A stretch of DNA of 64,000 nucleotides, taken from contig NZ_JASERL010000003.1 in NCBI RefSeq assembly GCF_030766935.1, positions 1 to 64,000 of the forward strand. The letters are read 5' to 3'. Made by a program: the position numbers and the translations under genes. The notes below the pieces were generated by a model. The model was not told the DNA's origin. It did no database searches and worked only from the letters and a program-made list of their open reading frames with translations. Positions 26,908 through 37,095 of the stretch are shown here, one piece after another (within the stretch, counting starts at the first letter, position 1; each line of letters starts with the position of its first letter). Origin of the DNA: Streptomyces sp. KL109B (GTDB lineage: Bacteria > Actinomycetota > Actinomycetes > Streptomycetales > Streptomycetaceae).

Positions 26908-29900
26908 ATGGATCCCGCTGCCCTCGGCACCCGTCTGGCAACGAGCGCGATCGCCCCCGCGCTCCGCAAACTCCTCGTCCAGGAAGGCCCGGGGGCCGGT
27001 CTCACCGACCGGCCGGTCCGCATCTCAGGGCTCGTCTCCTTCCGCGGCGAGAAGCGCACCCTCACGGAGCGGGACCTCGAACGCCTGGCCCGCAAGCTGG
27101 TCGACGCCGCCGCGGGCGGCCCTGGCGAGTCCCCGATCCCGTACGAGGATCAGGAGCCGGTCGTCCTCGCCCTCACCCGCACCCTGCACGCGCTCGGCGA
27201 CCTGACCATGGACGACGTCCAGGCGGTCCGCCTCGGCCCGCGCGCCCTGGCCGACGCCCTGCGCCGCGCCGCCCCCACCCCCGAGCTCCCGGCCGACGCG
27301 ACGCACTTCCTCGACTCGCTCACCCAGTGGGCCTGCGAACAGATCCTGCACTTCTTCACGCAGCGGTCCACGTTCGTGGCGCGGACACTGGTGGAGCAGA
27401 GCCGCGGCCAGGACGAACTCCTCGCCAAAACGGACCAGTTGATCGCCCGCACCCCGCCCGCCGACGCGGCCGACACCGCCTTCGAGGAGCGCTACGCCCG
27501 GTACGTCGCCGAGCGCCACCGGCACCTGACCATCTACGGCATCGACCTGCGCGAGGCCCCCGAACGCTGGCCCCTGGACGTGGCGTATCTGAGCCTGGAG
27601 GCGACGGCCGCGCCGACCGGCGTCCTCGACGGGGTCACGGAGGCGCCCGCCGCGACGGTCCGGATCCGCGCCGATGACGCGTTCGCCTCCGGCCACGACC
27701 GCGTACTGCTGCGCGGCGACGCCGGTTCCGGCAAGACGACGCTGATCCAGTGGCTGGCGACGCGGGCGGCGGCCGACGGGGAGCGGGTGCCGTTCGTACT
27801 GCCGCTGCGCACGCTGGCGTCTGCGGGCACGCTGCCGGACCCCGGGGCGTTCCTGACGGCGGTGTCCTGCCCACTGGCCGCGCCCGACGGGTGGGCGCGG
27901 CGCGTGCTCACCGCCTCCCGCGGCCTGGTCCTGGTGGACGGCCTCGACGAGATCCCCACGGCCGAGCGGAACCGGGTCCGCGACTGGCTGCTCGGCCTCG
28001 TCGCCGCGTACCCCGGCAACCGCTGGCTGCTGACCTCGCGCCCCACCGCCGTACGCCCCGGCTGGCTCGCCGACAGCGACTTCCGCGAGGTGCTGCTGCC
28101 GCCGATGCGGCCCGCCGACGTCGCCACGTTCGTGCACCGCTGGCACACGGCCGCCGACGCCCTCCCCTACGAAGCCCCCCTCCTGGACTCACTGCGCACC
28201 AAACGCGATCTGGCCCGACTCGCCACCAACCCCCTTATGTGCGGCCTCATTTGCGCCCTGCACCGCGAACGCCGCGGCTATCTCCCCACCGGACGCAAAG
28301 AACTCTACGACGCGGCACTGACAATGCTGCTGGCCCGCCGCGACCGCGAACGCGGCATGACCGTGCCCGAGCTGGGCGAGGAGGCCCAACTCGACCTCCT
28401 CCAGCACCTCGCGTACGCGCTCGTCCTCAGCGGCCGCACCGAGATGAGCCGCGAGGCCGCCATCGGCGCGCTGGAGCGCCGGCTGCCCGCGGTGGCCTCC
28501 GCGGCGGCGGTCGGCGACGCGCGGGACGTCCTGCGCACGCTGCTGCTCCGCAGCGGCCTGCTCCGCGAACCGGCCGCCGACACGGTCGACTTCACGCACC
28601 GCACCTTCCAGGACTACCTGGCCGCGCGGTACGCCGTGGAGGAGGGCCACGCGCTCCCCTTCGTGCAGCGCCTCGCGGACGACCCGCAGGGCGAGGACGC
28701 GATCCGGATGGCGGTCGCGCATGCCCGTCCCGGTGAACGGGCGCAGTTGTTGCGGGAGTTGCTCGACCCCGGCTCCGTACGCCTGACCCTCCTCGCGCTC
28801 GCCTGCCTGGAACACACGACGGCCCTCGACCCCGCGGTCCGCACCGAGGTGGAGCGGGCGGCGGCCTCCATGATCCCGCCGACCAACCCCGAAGCCGCCC
28901 ACGAGGTGGCCGAAGCGGGTCCCTTGGCCCTGGAACTGCTGCCGGGCCCCGACGGGCTCACGGACGCGGAGGCGTACGGGGTGGTGATCACGGCCTCCCG
29001 CCTCGGAAGCACCGAACCGGCGGGCGCGCAAGGGGTGCTGCGCCGCTTCCGCGCGCACCCCTCATTGGACGTACGGCGTCAACTGGCGGGCACTTGGCGC
29101 CGGTTCCCCACCCGGGAGTACGCGGCCGAGGTGCTCGACCACGTGGGGCGTGAGGACCTGTTCATCACCTGCGAGACCGCCGAGCAGCGCGCCGCCCTGG
29201 CCGGAATGCGGCCCTGGCACCAGCTGGAGTTCCGCGGCCCGCACACGGTGCCCGACGTGGTCGCCGCGGCCCCGGCCCCGGACGCCGTGCGCCTCCTCTA
29301 CTTCCAGGACAACCCGCTGGCAGGGGACCTCGGTGCGCTCACGGCCTTCCCCGCCCTGTCCGGGCTGTGGGTGGCGGGCTGCCCGTCCCTGCACGGTCTC
29401 GGCGCGCTGTCCGGACTGCCGCTGACCGACCTCACGTACGGGCACAGCGACCACACGGGCCTGGCCGCCCTGAACTCGCTGCACCGGCTGTCCCTCAACG
29501 GGGAGCTCCCGGCCGGCTCGCTCGCCGAGGCGCTGCCGACGCGGGCCCCGCTGGAATTCCTGTTCCTCGGCGGCGACACCATCCGCGACACCGGCCTGCG
29601 GGGCCTGGACGCCTGGCCCACGCTGACCATCCTGAGCCTCGGCCGCCTCACAACCGCCCCGACCGCCGAGGACTGGCGCCACGTCGCCGAACTCCCCGCC
29701 CTGACCCACCTCTACCTGAGCTCGGTGCTCTTCACCGACCACCCGGAGTCGATCGCGGCCCTGCCCGAACTCCCCGGCATCGAGGTGCTCCGCCTCGCGT
29801 CCCTGCACGGCACCGAGGACCTGGGCCCGCTCCCCCACCGCCTGCCCGGCGTACGGGAGCTGACCCTGCAGACGGCCCCCGGCGCGACCTTCCCGCGCGA

Positions 29901-29952
29901 GCGGTACGCCCGGCTGTTCCCGCAGGCGTGGGTCACCGTCGACCAGCGCTGA
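26908..29952 (+). CDS. NACHT-domain NTPase with C-terminal leucine-rich-like repeats
   Basis: The 1014-residue protein resembles bacterial NLR-type STAND ATPases. It has an N-terminal helical domain of about 200 residues, which resembles the NNH-type domains found before NACHT in Streptomyces. The NACHT core has Walker A GDAGSGKT (270-277), Walker B LVLVDGLDE (about 340-348), sensor WLLTSRP (about 373-379) and a winged-helix region (VDFTHRTFQDYLAARYAV). A helical-repeat middle follows, with irregular LRR-like repeats from about residue 790 (LLYFQDNPL, LWVAGCPSLHGL, LTYGHSD). No enzymatic effector domain and no partner gene is adjacent. Related proteins act in anti-phage defence. Confidence 0.88.
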   Translation: MDPAALGTRLATSAIAPALRKLLVQEGPGAGLTDRPVRISGLVSFRGEKRTLTERDLERLARKLVDAAAGGPGESPIPYEDQEPVVLALTRTLHALGDLTMDDVQAVRLGPRALADALRRAAPTPELPADATHFLDSLTQWACEQILHFFTQRSTFVARTLVEQSRGQDELLAKTDQLIARTPPADAADTAFEERYARYVAERHRHLTIYGIDLREAPERWPLDVAYLSLEATAAPTGVLDGVTEAPAATVRIRADDAFASGHDRVLLRGDAGSGKTTLIQWLATRAAADGERVPFVLPLRTLASAGTLPDPGAFLTAVSCPLAAPDGWARRVLTASRGLVLVDGLDEIPTAERNRVRDWLLGLVAAYPGNRWLLTSRPTAVRPGWLADSDFREVLLPPMRPADVATFVHRWHTAADALPYEAPLLDSLRTKRDLARLATNPLMCGLICALHRERRGYLPTGRKELYDAALTMLLARRDRERGMTVPELGEEAQLDLLQHLAYALVLSGRTEMSREAAIGALERRLPAVASAAAVGDARDVLRTLLLRSGLLREPAADTVDFTHRTFQDYLAARYAVEEGHALPFVQRLADDPQGEDAIRMAVAHARPGERAQLLRELLDPGSVRLTLLALACLEHTTALDPAVRTEVERAAASMIPPTNPEAAHEVAEAGPLALELLPGPDGLTDAEAYGVVITASRLGSTEPAGAQGVLRRFRAHPSLDVRRQLAGTWRRFPTREYAAEVLDHVGREDLFITCETAEQRAALAGMRPWHQLEFRGPHTVPDVVAAAPAPDAVRLLYFQDNPLAGDLGALTAFPALSGLWVAGCPSLHGLGALSGLPLTDLTYGHSDHTGLAALNSLHRLSLNGELPAGSLAEALPTRAPLEFLFLGGDTIRDTGLRGLDAWPTLTILSLGRLTTAPTAEDWRHVAELPALTHLYLSSVLFTDHPESIAALPELPGIEVLRLASLHGTEDLGPLPHRLPGVRELTLQTAPGATFPRERYARLFPQAWVTVDQR

Positions 29953-29961
29953 CGCACAAAA

Positions 29962-30011
29962 ACGGGTGGGCCCGAACCGCCCCGTCAGGGGAACGGTCCG
30001 GGCCCACCCGT
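29962..30011. terminator. Two-way terminator between NACHT gene and clpC
   Basis: Perfect 13-bp arms (ACGGGTGGGCCCG at 29962-29974, CGGGCCCACCCGT at 29999-30011) enclose a smaller CCCC/GGGG stem. The structure lies between two convergent stop codons, so it can serve both genes. Confidence 0.85.
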
Positions 30012-30032
30012 ATCAGGCTCGCCCCGGAGGGG

Positions 30033-32558
<2,526 letters not shown>

Positions 32559-32989
32559 CGTTAATCGCTCCTCAGAGCGGTCAGGCAGTTAGGGGTCGGT
32601 CCCCTCCCTGTCCTTCCGCAGCTTAGTCCCGCAAGCGGGGACCGCTCATTCCATCTGCCGACACCCGTTCTTGGCCTCCTGCCCCGAACGCCGACAACTG
32701 CTCCAACCCGATGGTGCGAGACGATGTTCCCGCAGGCCAGGCAGATACCCTCACCATCAGTACGCCGATGGCGAACGCAGGCTGCCCGTCCCGCACGTGT
32801 CGCCCCTCCCACTAGGGAATGTCTTACCCGCACGGACTGACACTCCATGCGGCGCGCGCCGGTTCCCTCCGCTACGGGCGAACATCTTTGCGCCGCCCAA
32901 CGCGCCCGTACGCCCCCATTCTGGACACACTCCGCAAGCGTACGGCGACAGCGCGTAACTCTGAAGCCCCGGCGGCTGTTGCTCCTGGC
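32559..32989. other. 431-base divergent control region of clpC
   Basis: No gene is supported here. On the clpC side are a GTCCC-CGCTTGC-GGGAC hairpin near 32630 with TAAGCT beside it, and a possible promoter element TATCTG (32747-32742) next to the ClgR-box candidate. In-frame upstream codons for the rightward gene exist (ATG at 32819) but lack support. Confidence 0.45.
32759..32776. promoter_or_regulatory. Candidate ClgR box upstream of clpC
   Basis: The 18-mer AGTACGCCGATGGCGAAC fits the ClgR consensus described for Corynebacterium (WNNWCGCYNANRGCGWWS) at every position. ClgR activates clp genes in actinobacteria. The box centre would lie near -32 of a promoter with -10 element TATCTG at 32747-32742 on the clpC strand, a usual place for an activator. 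Confidence 0.6.
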
Positions 32990-33637
32990 ATGGTCCCCAC
33001 CTCCGGCACGACCGTTCCCGCCCCCCGGACCCCTCTGCCCGAGACCGGACGCGATCCGGTCCGGCGGTGGTACGAGGACGAGCTCGGCTGGGCGACGGCG
33101 CCCGGCCCCGACGGCGTACTGCTGCGTACCGGGCTGCGCTTCGACGTCCTGGAGGTGCCGGCCGACGCCGGCTTCGCGATGCTGCGCAGACTCGATCCCC
33201 GGTCACCGGTGGCCGTGTGCGGGGAAACGATGCGCCTCCTCGTCGCTGCGGGCAGCGCGGAGGAGCTGCCGGGACTGCTCGACTGGCTGGAGTGGGGGGC
33301 GCTGCCCCTGGATCTCGTCGCCGTCGGAGCGGGCGGTCTCATGGACGCGCCGACGCCTCCGGGATGGTCCGGCTCGCAGGAGGCCGCCGTGTGGGTGCGG
33401 CCTCCCGAGCCCGGCTGCGAGGTGGAACCGGTGCTACCGGCCCTGACGACCCTGACGGCCGTCTCGACCTGGTCGGTCGTGGGGGGCGGTGGGGGCGCCC
33501 CCGATCTCGTACGCCTCGTGGACACGGCGGCGACTCACTGCCACCGGGCCCGGCTGCGTCGCGGTGCGGCCGCGACGACGTCCCCGTCAACAAAGCGACC
33601 AATGCGGCCGTCCCGTCAGCCGTTGGCCTTCTCGTAG
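32990..33637 (+). CDS. Prim-Pol-related protein of unknown function
   Basis: From the ATG at 32990 the product is 215 residues. It has the look of actinobacterial proteins annotated as degenerate bifunctional primase/polymerase domains (VRRWYEDELGWATAPG, LRFDVLEVPADAGFAMLRRL, LLVAAGSAEELPGLLDWLEW, AAVWVRPPEPGCEVEPVLPAL). I see no intact catalytic Asp pair, so enzymatic activity is doubtful. The start is uncertain: no ribosome site is seen at 32990, and the frame is open from 32819. Its last 22 bases overlap the end of lsr2 on the other strand. Confidence 0.6.
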   Translation: MVPTSGTTVPAPRTPLPETGRDPVRRWYEDELGWATAPGPDGVLLRTGLRFDVLEVPADAGFAMLRRLDPRSPVAVCGETMRLLVAAGSAEELPGLLDWLEWGALPLDLVAVGAGGLMDAPTPPGWSGSQEAAVWVRPPEPGCEVEPVLPALTTLTAVSTWSVVGGGGGAPDLVRLVDTAATHCHRARLRRGAAATTSPSTKRPMRPSRQPLAFS

Positions 33638-33948
33638 GCCTCACGGATCGACTGGGGAACCCGGCCGCGGTCGTTGACCTCGTAGCCGTTCTCCTTCGCC
33701 CACGCGCGGATCTGCGCGGTGTCCTGGTTGCCGCCACTGGCCGCGGCGCGCGCCTTGCGACCGCTGGCGCGGCCACCGGTGCGACGGCCCGCCTTGACGA
33801 ACTGCTCGAAGGCACCCCGGAGCTTGTCCGCATTGGCGGTGGAGAGGTCGATCTCGTACGACTTCCCGTCGAGCGCGAACGTCACCGTCTCGTCCGCCTC
33901 GCCACCGTCGAGGTCATCGACAAGAAGGACCTGAACCTTCTGTGCCAC
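33616..33948 (-). CDS. lsr2: Nucleoid-associated protein Lsr2
   Basis: Lsr2 bridges DNA and silences AT-rich, often horizontally acquired genes, including specialised-metabolite clusters in Streptomyces. The 110-residue protein has the N-terminal dimerisation domain (VQVLLVDDLDGGEADETVTF, then YEIDLSTANADKLRGAF), a basic linker (GRRTGGRASGRKAR), and the C-terminal DNA-binding domain (IRAWAKENGYEVNDRGRVPQ) with the RGR minor-groove hook. The GTG start at 33948 has AAAGGA 6 bases before it. It overlaps its convergent neighbour by 22 bases. Confidence 0.95.
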   Translation of the reverse strand: MAQKVQVLLVDDLDGGEADETVTFALDGKSYEIDLSTANADKLRGAFEQFVKAGRRTGGRASGRKARAAASGGNQDTAQIRAWAKENGYEVNDRGRVPQSIREAYEKANG

Positions 33949-34025
33949 CGGATTTCCTTTCATCGAAATCTGAAGGGCGGCCCCGCGACCACGGCCGCTG
34001 TTTCGCCGTCCCCTTGTTATATGCA

Positions 34026-34037
34026 GTACTGCAGTAC
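34026..34037. promoter_or_regulatory. Perfect palindrome GTACTGCAGTAC upstream of lsr2
   Basis: The 12-base palindrome lies 78 bases before the lsr2 start, inside an overlapping GCAGTACTGCAGTAC direct repeat. It could be an operator. No known consensus is claimed. Confidence 0.35.
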
Positions 34038-34197
34038 GTCGGAAAGCAAACCGCTTTTGCCCGAAAAACACAAACCCCTGGCTGAGATCCGGGAGAGATC
34101 CCGGAGTTGAACACTGCCCGCCGGGACCAAAAACATGCGCGATTCGGACATAGGGAACCGGCCCAAGCACGCATGCCGGAATACCGAACGGCGGCGA

Positions 34198-34758
34198 TCA
34201 CAGATGCAGAAGCATCCGGCTGTTGCCCAAGGTGTTCGGTTTCACTCGTTCGAGTCCGAGGAACTCTGCTACGCCCTCGTCATAGGAACGCAGCAGCTCG
34301 CTGTAGACATCGGTGTCAACCGTATCGACGGGCGTCTCACCGATCTCCACGAAGCCGTGCTTCGCGAAGAACTCGACTTCGAAGGTGAGGCAGAAAACCC
34401 GCCGAACACCGATCCAGCGCGCGGTCTGCAACAGCTTCTCGAGCAGCAGATGCCCGACGCCCGACCCCTTGACCTGCGGGTCCACCGCGAGTGTGCGGAC
34501 TTCCGCGAGGTCTTCCCACATGACGTGCAGAGCGCCGCAGCCGACGAGCACCGCGTTGTCGTCGCGTTCCGCGACCCAGAACTCCTGGATGTCCTCGTAA
34601 AGCGTCACGGTGGCTTTGTCGAGCAGGATCCCCTGTCGGCTGTACGCGTCGAGCAGGCGGCGCACCTCCGGCACATCGGCCGTCCTCGCCCTGCGCACGG
34701 TGACCGCTTTAGTGGTCGATTCGACGGTTGACGCGACTTCGGGGAGCTCTGCTGGCAT
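34198..34758 (-). CDS. N-acetylglutamate synthase-like GNAT acetyltransferase
   Basis: The 186-residue protein is a single GNAT domain. It has the acetyl-CoA loop (VKGSGVGHLLLEKLLQTAR), LAEVRTLAVDP, and the ArgA-type pattern VTVRRARTADVPEVRRLLDA...ILLDKATVTLYEDIQEFWVAE...FFAKHGFVEI. Actinobacteria use such short ArgA proteins, without the amino-acid kinase domain, for the first step of arginine synthesis, so amino-acid N-acetyltransferase is the likely role. It begins 9 bases after the BlaI-like regulator gene, implying one transcript. Confidence 0.85.
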   Translation of the reverse strand: MPAELPEVASTVESTTKAVTVRRARTADVPEVRRLLDAYSRQGILLDKATVTLYEDIQEFWVAERDDNAVLVGCGALHVMWEDLAEVRTLAVDPQVKGSGVGHLLLEKLLQTARWIGVRRVFCLTFEVEFFAKHGFVEIGETPVDTVDTDVYSELLRSYDEGVAEFLGLERVKPNTLGNSRMLLHL

Positions 34759-34767
34759 GTCCGGACG

Positions 34768-35244
34768 CTATCGCCCGGGCCCGCCGTCCGCTTCCGCGGG
34801 GCCCGACGGCACTTCGGACGGCACTTCGGACGGCACTTCGGCCACCTCTTCGCGCGGTACTTCGGCCGGAACTTCACTCGGCAGTTCGGGCGATACGATC
34901 CGCATGGCATCCCTGAGCGCCTCGCGCTGCTGCGGCGACATCATCCCGAAGAACGCGACGAGCGCGGCGGCGGGGTTGTCGCTCTGCCCCCAGGCCTCGT
35001 TCATCAGCGCGGCCGAGTACGCGGCCCGCGTGGAGACCGCCTCATATCGATAGGCCCGGCCTTCCGCTTCGCGGCGCACCCAGCCCTTCTGATGGAGATT
35101 GTCCAATACGGTCATGACGGTCGTATAGGCGATGGACCGTTCCTGTTGCAGGTCCTCCAGGACTTCCCTGACCGTGACCGGGCGGTTCCACTTCCACACC
35201 CGTGTCATCACTGCGTCTTCAAGTTCTCCCAATGGGCGCGGCAC
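34768..35244 (-). CDS. BlaI/MecI/CopY-family transcriptional regulator
   Basis: The 158-residue protein from the GTG at 35244 has the winged helix of the BlaI family (LGELEDAVMTRVWKWNRPVT, then VREVLEDL, IAYTTVMTVLDNLHQKGWVRRE) and a dimerisation helix region. Its C-terminus is an unusual repeat of EVPSEVP/AEVPREEV units (DNA repeat near 34808-34870). No BlaR1-type sensor protease is adjacent, so release of repression must work another way. It probably heads a two-gene unit with the acetyltransferase. Confidence 0.82.
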   Translation of the reverse strand: MPRPLGELEDAVMTRVWKWNRPVTVREVLEDLQQERSIAYTTVMTVLDNLHQKGWVRREAEGRAYRYEAVSTRAAYSAALMNEAWGQSDNPAAALVAFFGMMSPQQREALRDAMRIVSPELPSEVPAEVPREEVAEVPSEVPSEVPSGPAEADGGPGR

Positions 35245-35315
35245 GAGAAGCACAATAGTGGGAGAAGTCGGTAATTCAACGCGGGACGTGGCGACGGACG
35301 TCAATCAATGACAAA

Positions 35316-35338
35316 AGGGGCGCCTCGTGGGCGCCCCT
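35316..35338 (-). terminator. Intrinsic terminator of the small membrane protein transcript
   Basis: AGGGGCGCC and GGCGCCCCT form a perfect 9-bp stem with a 5-base loop. On the minus strand a TTTT run follows. It lies 42 bases after the stop at 35381. Confidence 0.85.
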
Positions 35339-35380
35339 CGACAGGGCCGCGGTACCGCGCGCGCTGGTCTGCGGTGCGAC

Positions 35381-35569
35381 TCAGGCGCTGGCGCCCGGCT
35401 GCGCGCCGCCGCCCTGCTTGGCGGCCTCGGCGCGCGCGATGGCTGCGTCGACGGCCGCGTCCTCCTTGGCCTTCTTGTCGCCGCCCTGAGACTTCACGAT
35501 GGTCACGATCAGACCGATGAAGAACGCGGCCATCACTACCGGGGGCACGAGCGCGGAGACGTAGTCCAT
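35381..35569 (-). CDS. Small single-span membrane protein
   Basis: The 62-residue product has one N-terminal membrane helix (LVPPVVMAAFFIGLIVTIV) and a charged, Ala-rich cytoplasmic tail (GGDKKAKEDAAVDAAIARAE). It is 13 bases downstream of the next gene on the same strand, so it is likely co-transcribed and ends at the hairpin. The function is unknown. Confidence 0.75.
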   Translation of the reverse strand: MDYVSALVPPVVMAAFFIGLIVTIVKSQGGDKKAKEDAAVDAAIARAEAAKQGGGAQPGASA

Positions 35570-35582
35570 GCCCCCAGAGTAG

Positions 35583-36182
35583 CTATCCCGCGGCCAGCCG
35601 CCGCGACGGGGCCGGTGGCTGGGCGGGGCGGCGCTTGGGCGGGAAGACCTCGGCCGGGGTGGGGACGGGACGCTGCGGGGTCTCGGGCGCCGGCTTGGCG
35701 GGCTTGGCGCCGTCCGTCGACGCGAGGCCGCCCGGGAGGGCGAGCAGGTGCGTGCGGGAGGCCGGGACGCGGGGCCGGTACCGGGCGTCGAACTTGTCCC
35801 GTACGGCCTGTTCCGCCAGGTCGCGGCAGCGGTCGAAGAGGGCCGCCGCGGCCGGGTTCCCGGACAGCGCGCGCAGCGCAGAGAGGTCGTCGGCGCCGGG
35901 CTTGTGGCCCGCCGCCAGGGCCTCCTGGAGCAGGCTCAGATAGCCGGTGGCGGAGCCGGGCAGGGCGGCCCGGTAGCGGTCGAGGTCGGAGCTCAGGAAG
36001 GCCCGTAGACGGGCGCCTTCCCGGTTCGCCTCGTCGACCGACTCCGCGAGTCGGAGACAGTCCCGGACGTCCTCGTCCGAGGCGGGGCTTGGGTGGAGGG
36101 CGAGGGCGAGGGCGCGTCGGAGCACACGCAGCTCTTCTGCACCGAACGCCATGCCGCCGCGGTTTCCGTAGGGCGTGGGCAT
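35583..36182 (-). CDS. Hypothetical helical protein
   Basis: The 199-residue protein has a mostly helical N-terminal 120 residues (ELRVLRRALALALHPSPASD, ANREGARLRAFLSSDLDRYR, DDLSALRALSGNPAAAALF) and a Pro/Ala/Lys-rich C-terminal tail that looks disordered. There is no signal peptide or membrane helix. An ATG at 36152 (MAFGAEELRVL) is an alternative start. I recognise no family. Confidence 0.7.
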   Translation of the reverse strand: MPTPYGNRGGMAFGAEELRVLRRALALALHPSPASDEDVRDCLRLAESVDEANREGARLRAFLSSDLDRYRAALPGSATGYLSLLQEALAAGHKPGADDLSALRALSGNPAAAALFDRCRDLAEQAVRDKFDARYRPRVPASRTHLLALPGGLASTDGAKPAKPAPETPQRPVPTPAEVFPPKRRPAQPPAPSRRLAAG

Positions 36183-36297
36183 GGAAGGACGGTACGGCCT
36201 ATTACGGACAAATCGGCTTAACCGGCAATTTCCCGGCGCGCCCTCGCGTGGGGGCGGTACGCACTCGCGCGGAGGCGGTGCGCCCTCGCACAGGGCC

Positions 36298-37095
36298 TCA
36301 GAGCCGCGACACGTTCCGCTCGTACACCAGGCGCAGGCCGATCAGCGTCAGCCACGGCTCGTGCTCGTCGATGACGGTGGCCTCGCCGAGGACCATCGGC
36401 GCGAGCCCGCCCGTCGCGATGACGGTCACGTCGTCCGGGTCGTCCGCGAGCTCGCGCGCCATCCGGTTCACGACGCCGTCGACCTGGCCCGCGAAGCCGT
36501 ACACGATGCCCGACTGCATGGCCTCGACGGTGTTCTTGCCGATGACGCTGCGCGGCCTGGCCAGCTCGATCTTGCGGAGCTGGGCGCCGCGCATGCCGAG
36601 CGCCTCGACCGAGATCTCGATGCCGGGCGCGATCACGCCGCCCGTGTACTCGCCGCGCGCGGACACCGCGTCGAAGGTCGTCGCCGTGCCGAAGTCCACG
36701 ACGATCGCCGGGCCGCCGAACATCTCGACGGCCGCGACCGCGTTGATGATGCGGTCGGCGCCGACCTCCTTGGGGTTGTCCATGAGGATCGGCACGCCGG
36801 TCTTGATGCCGGGCTCCACGAGGACGGCCGGTACGTCTCCGTAGTAGCGGCGGGTGACCTCGCGCAGCTCGTGCAGGACCGAGGGGACGGTCGAGCAGAT
36901 GGCGATGCCGTCGATGCCGTCGCCGAGCTCGTCGCCGAGCAGCGGGTGCATGCCCATCAGGCCCTGGAGGAGGACGGCGAGTTCGTCGGCGGTCCTGCGC
37001 GCGTCCGTGGAGATGCGCCAGTGCTCGATGATCTCCTCGCCGTCGAACAGGCCGAGGACGGTATGGGTGTTGCCGACGTCGATGGTGAGCAGCAT
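36298..37095 (-). CDS. coaX: Type III pantothenate kinase
   Basis: CoaX phosphorylates pantothenate, the first step of CoA synthesis, and needs a monovalent cation. The 265-residue protein shows the ASKHA motifs MLLTIDVGNTHTVLGLFDG at the N-terminus and VVDFGTATTFDAVS in the middle, with the expected GVIAPGIEIS segment. Its ATG overlaps the nadC stop codon. It is the last gene of the five-gene cofactor operon. Three imperfect 21-bp repeats (36241-36303) cover its stop. Confidence 0.95.
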   Translation of the reverse strand: MLLTIDVGNTHTVLGLFDGEEIIEHWRISTDARRTADELAVLLQGLMGMHPLLGDELGDGIDGIAICSTVPSVLHELREVTRRYYGDVPAVLVEPGIKTGVPILMDNPKEVGADRIINAVAAVEMFGGPAIVVDFGTATTFDAVSARGEYTGGVIAPGIEISVEALGMRGAQLRKIELARPRSVIGKNTVEAMQSGIVYGFAGQVDGVVNRMARELADDPDDVTVIATGGLAPMVLGEATVIDEHEPWLTLIGLRLVYERNVSRL

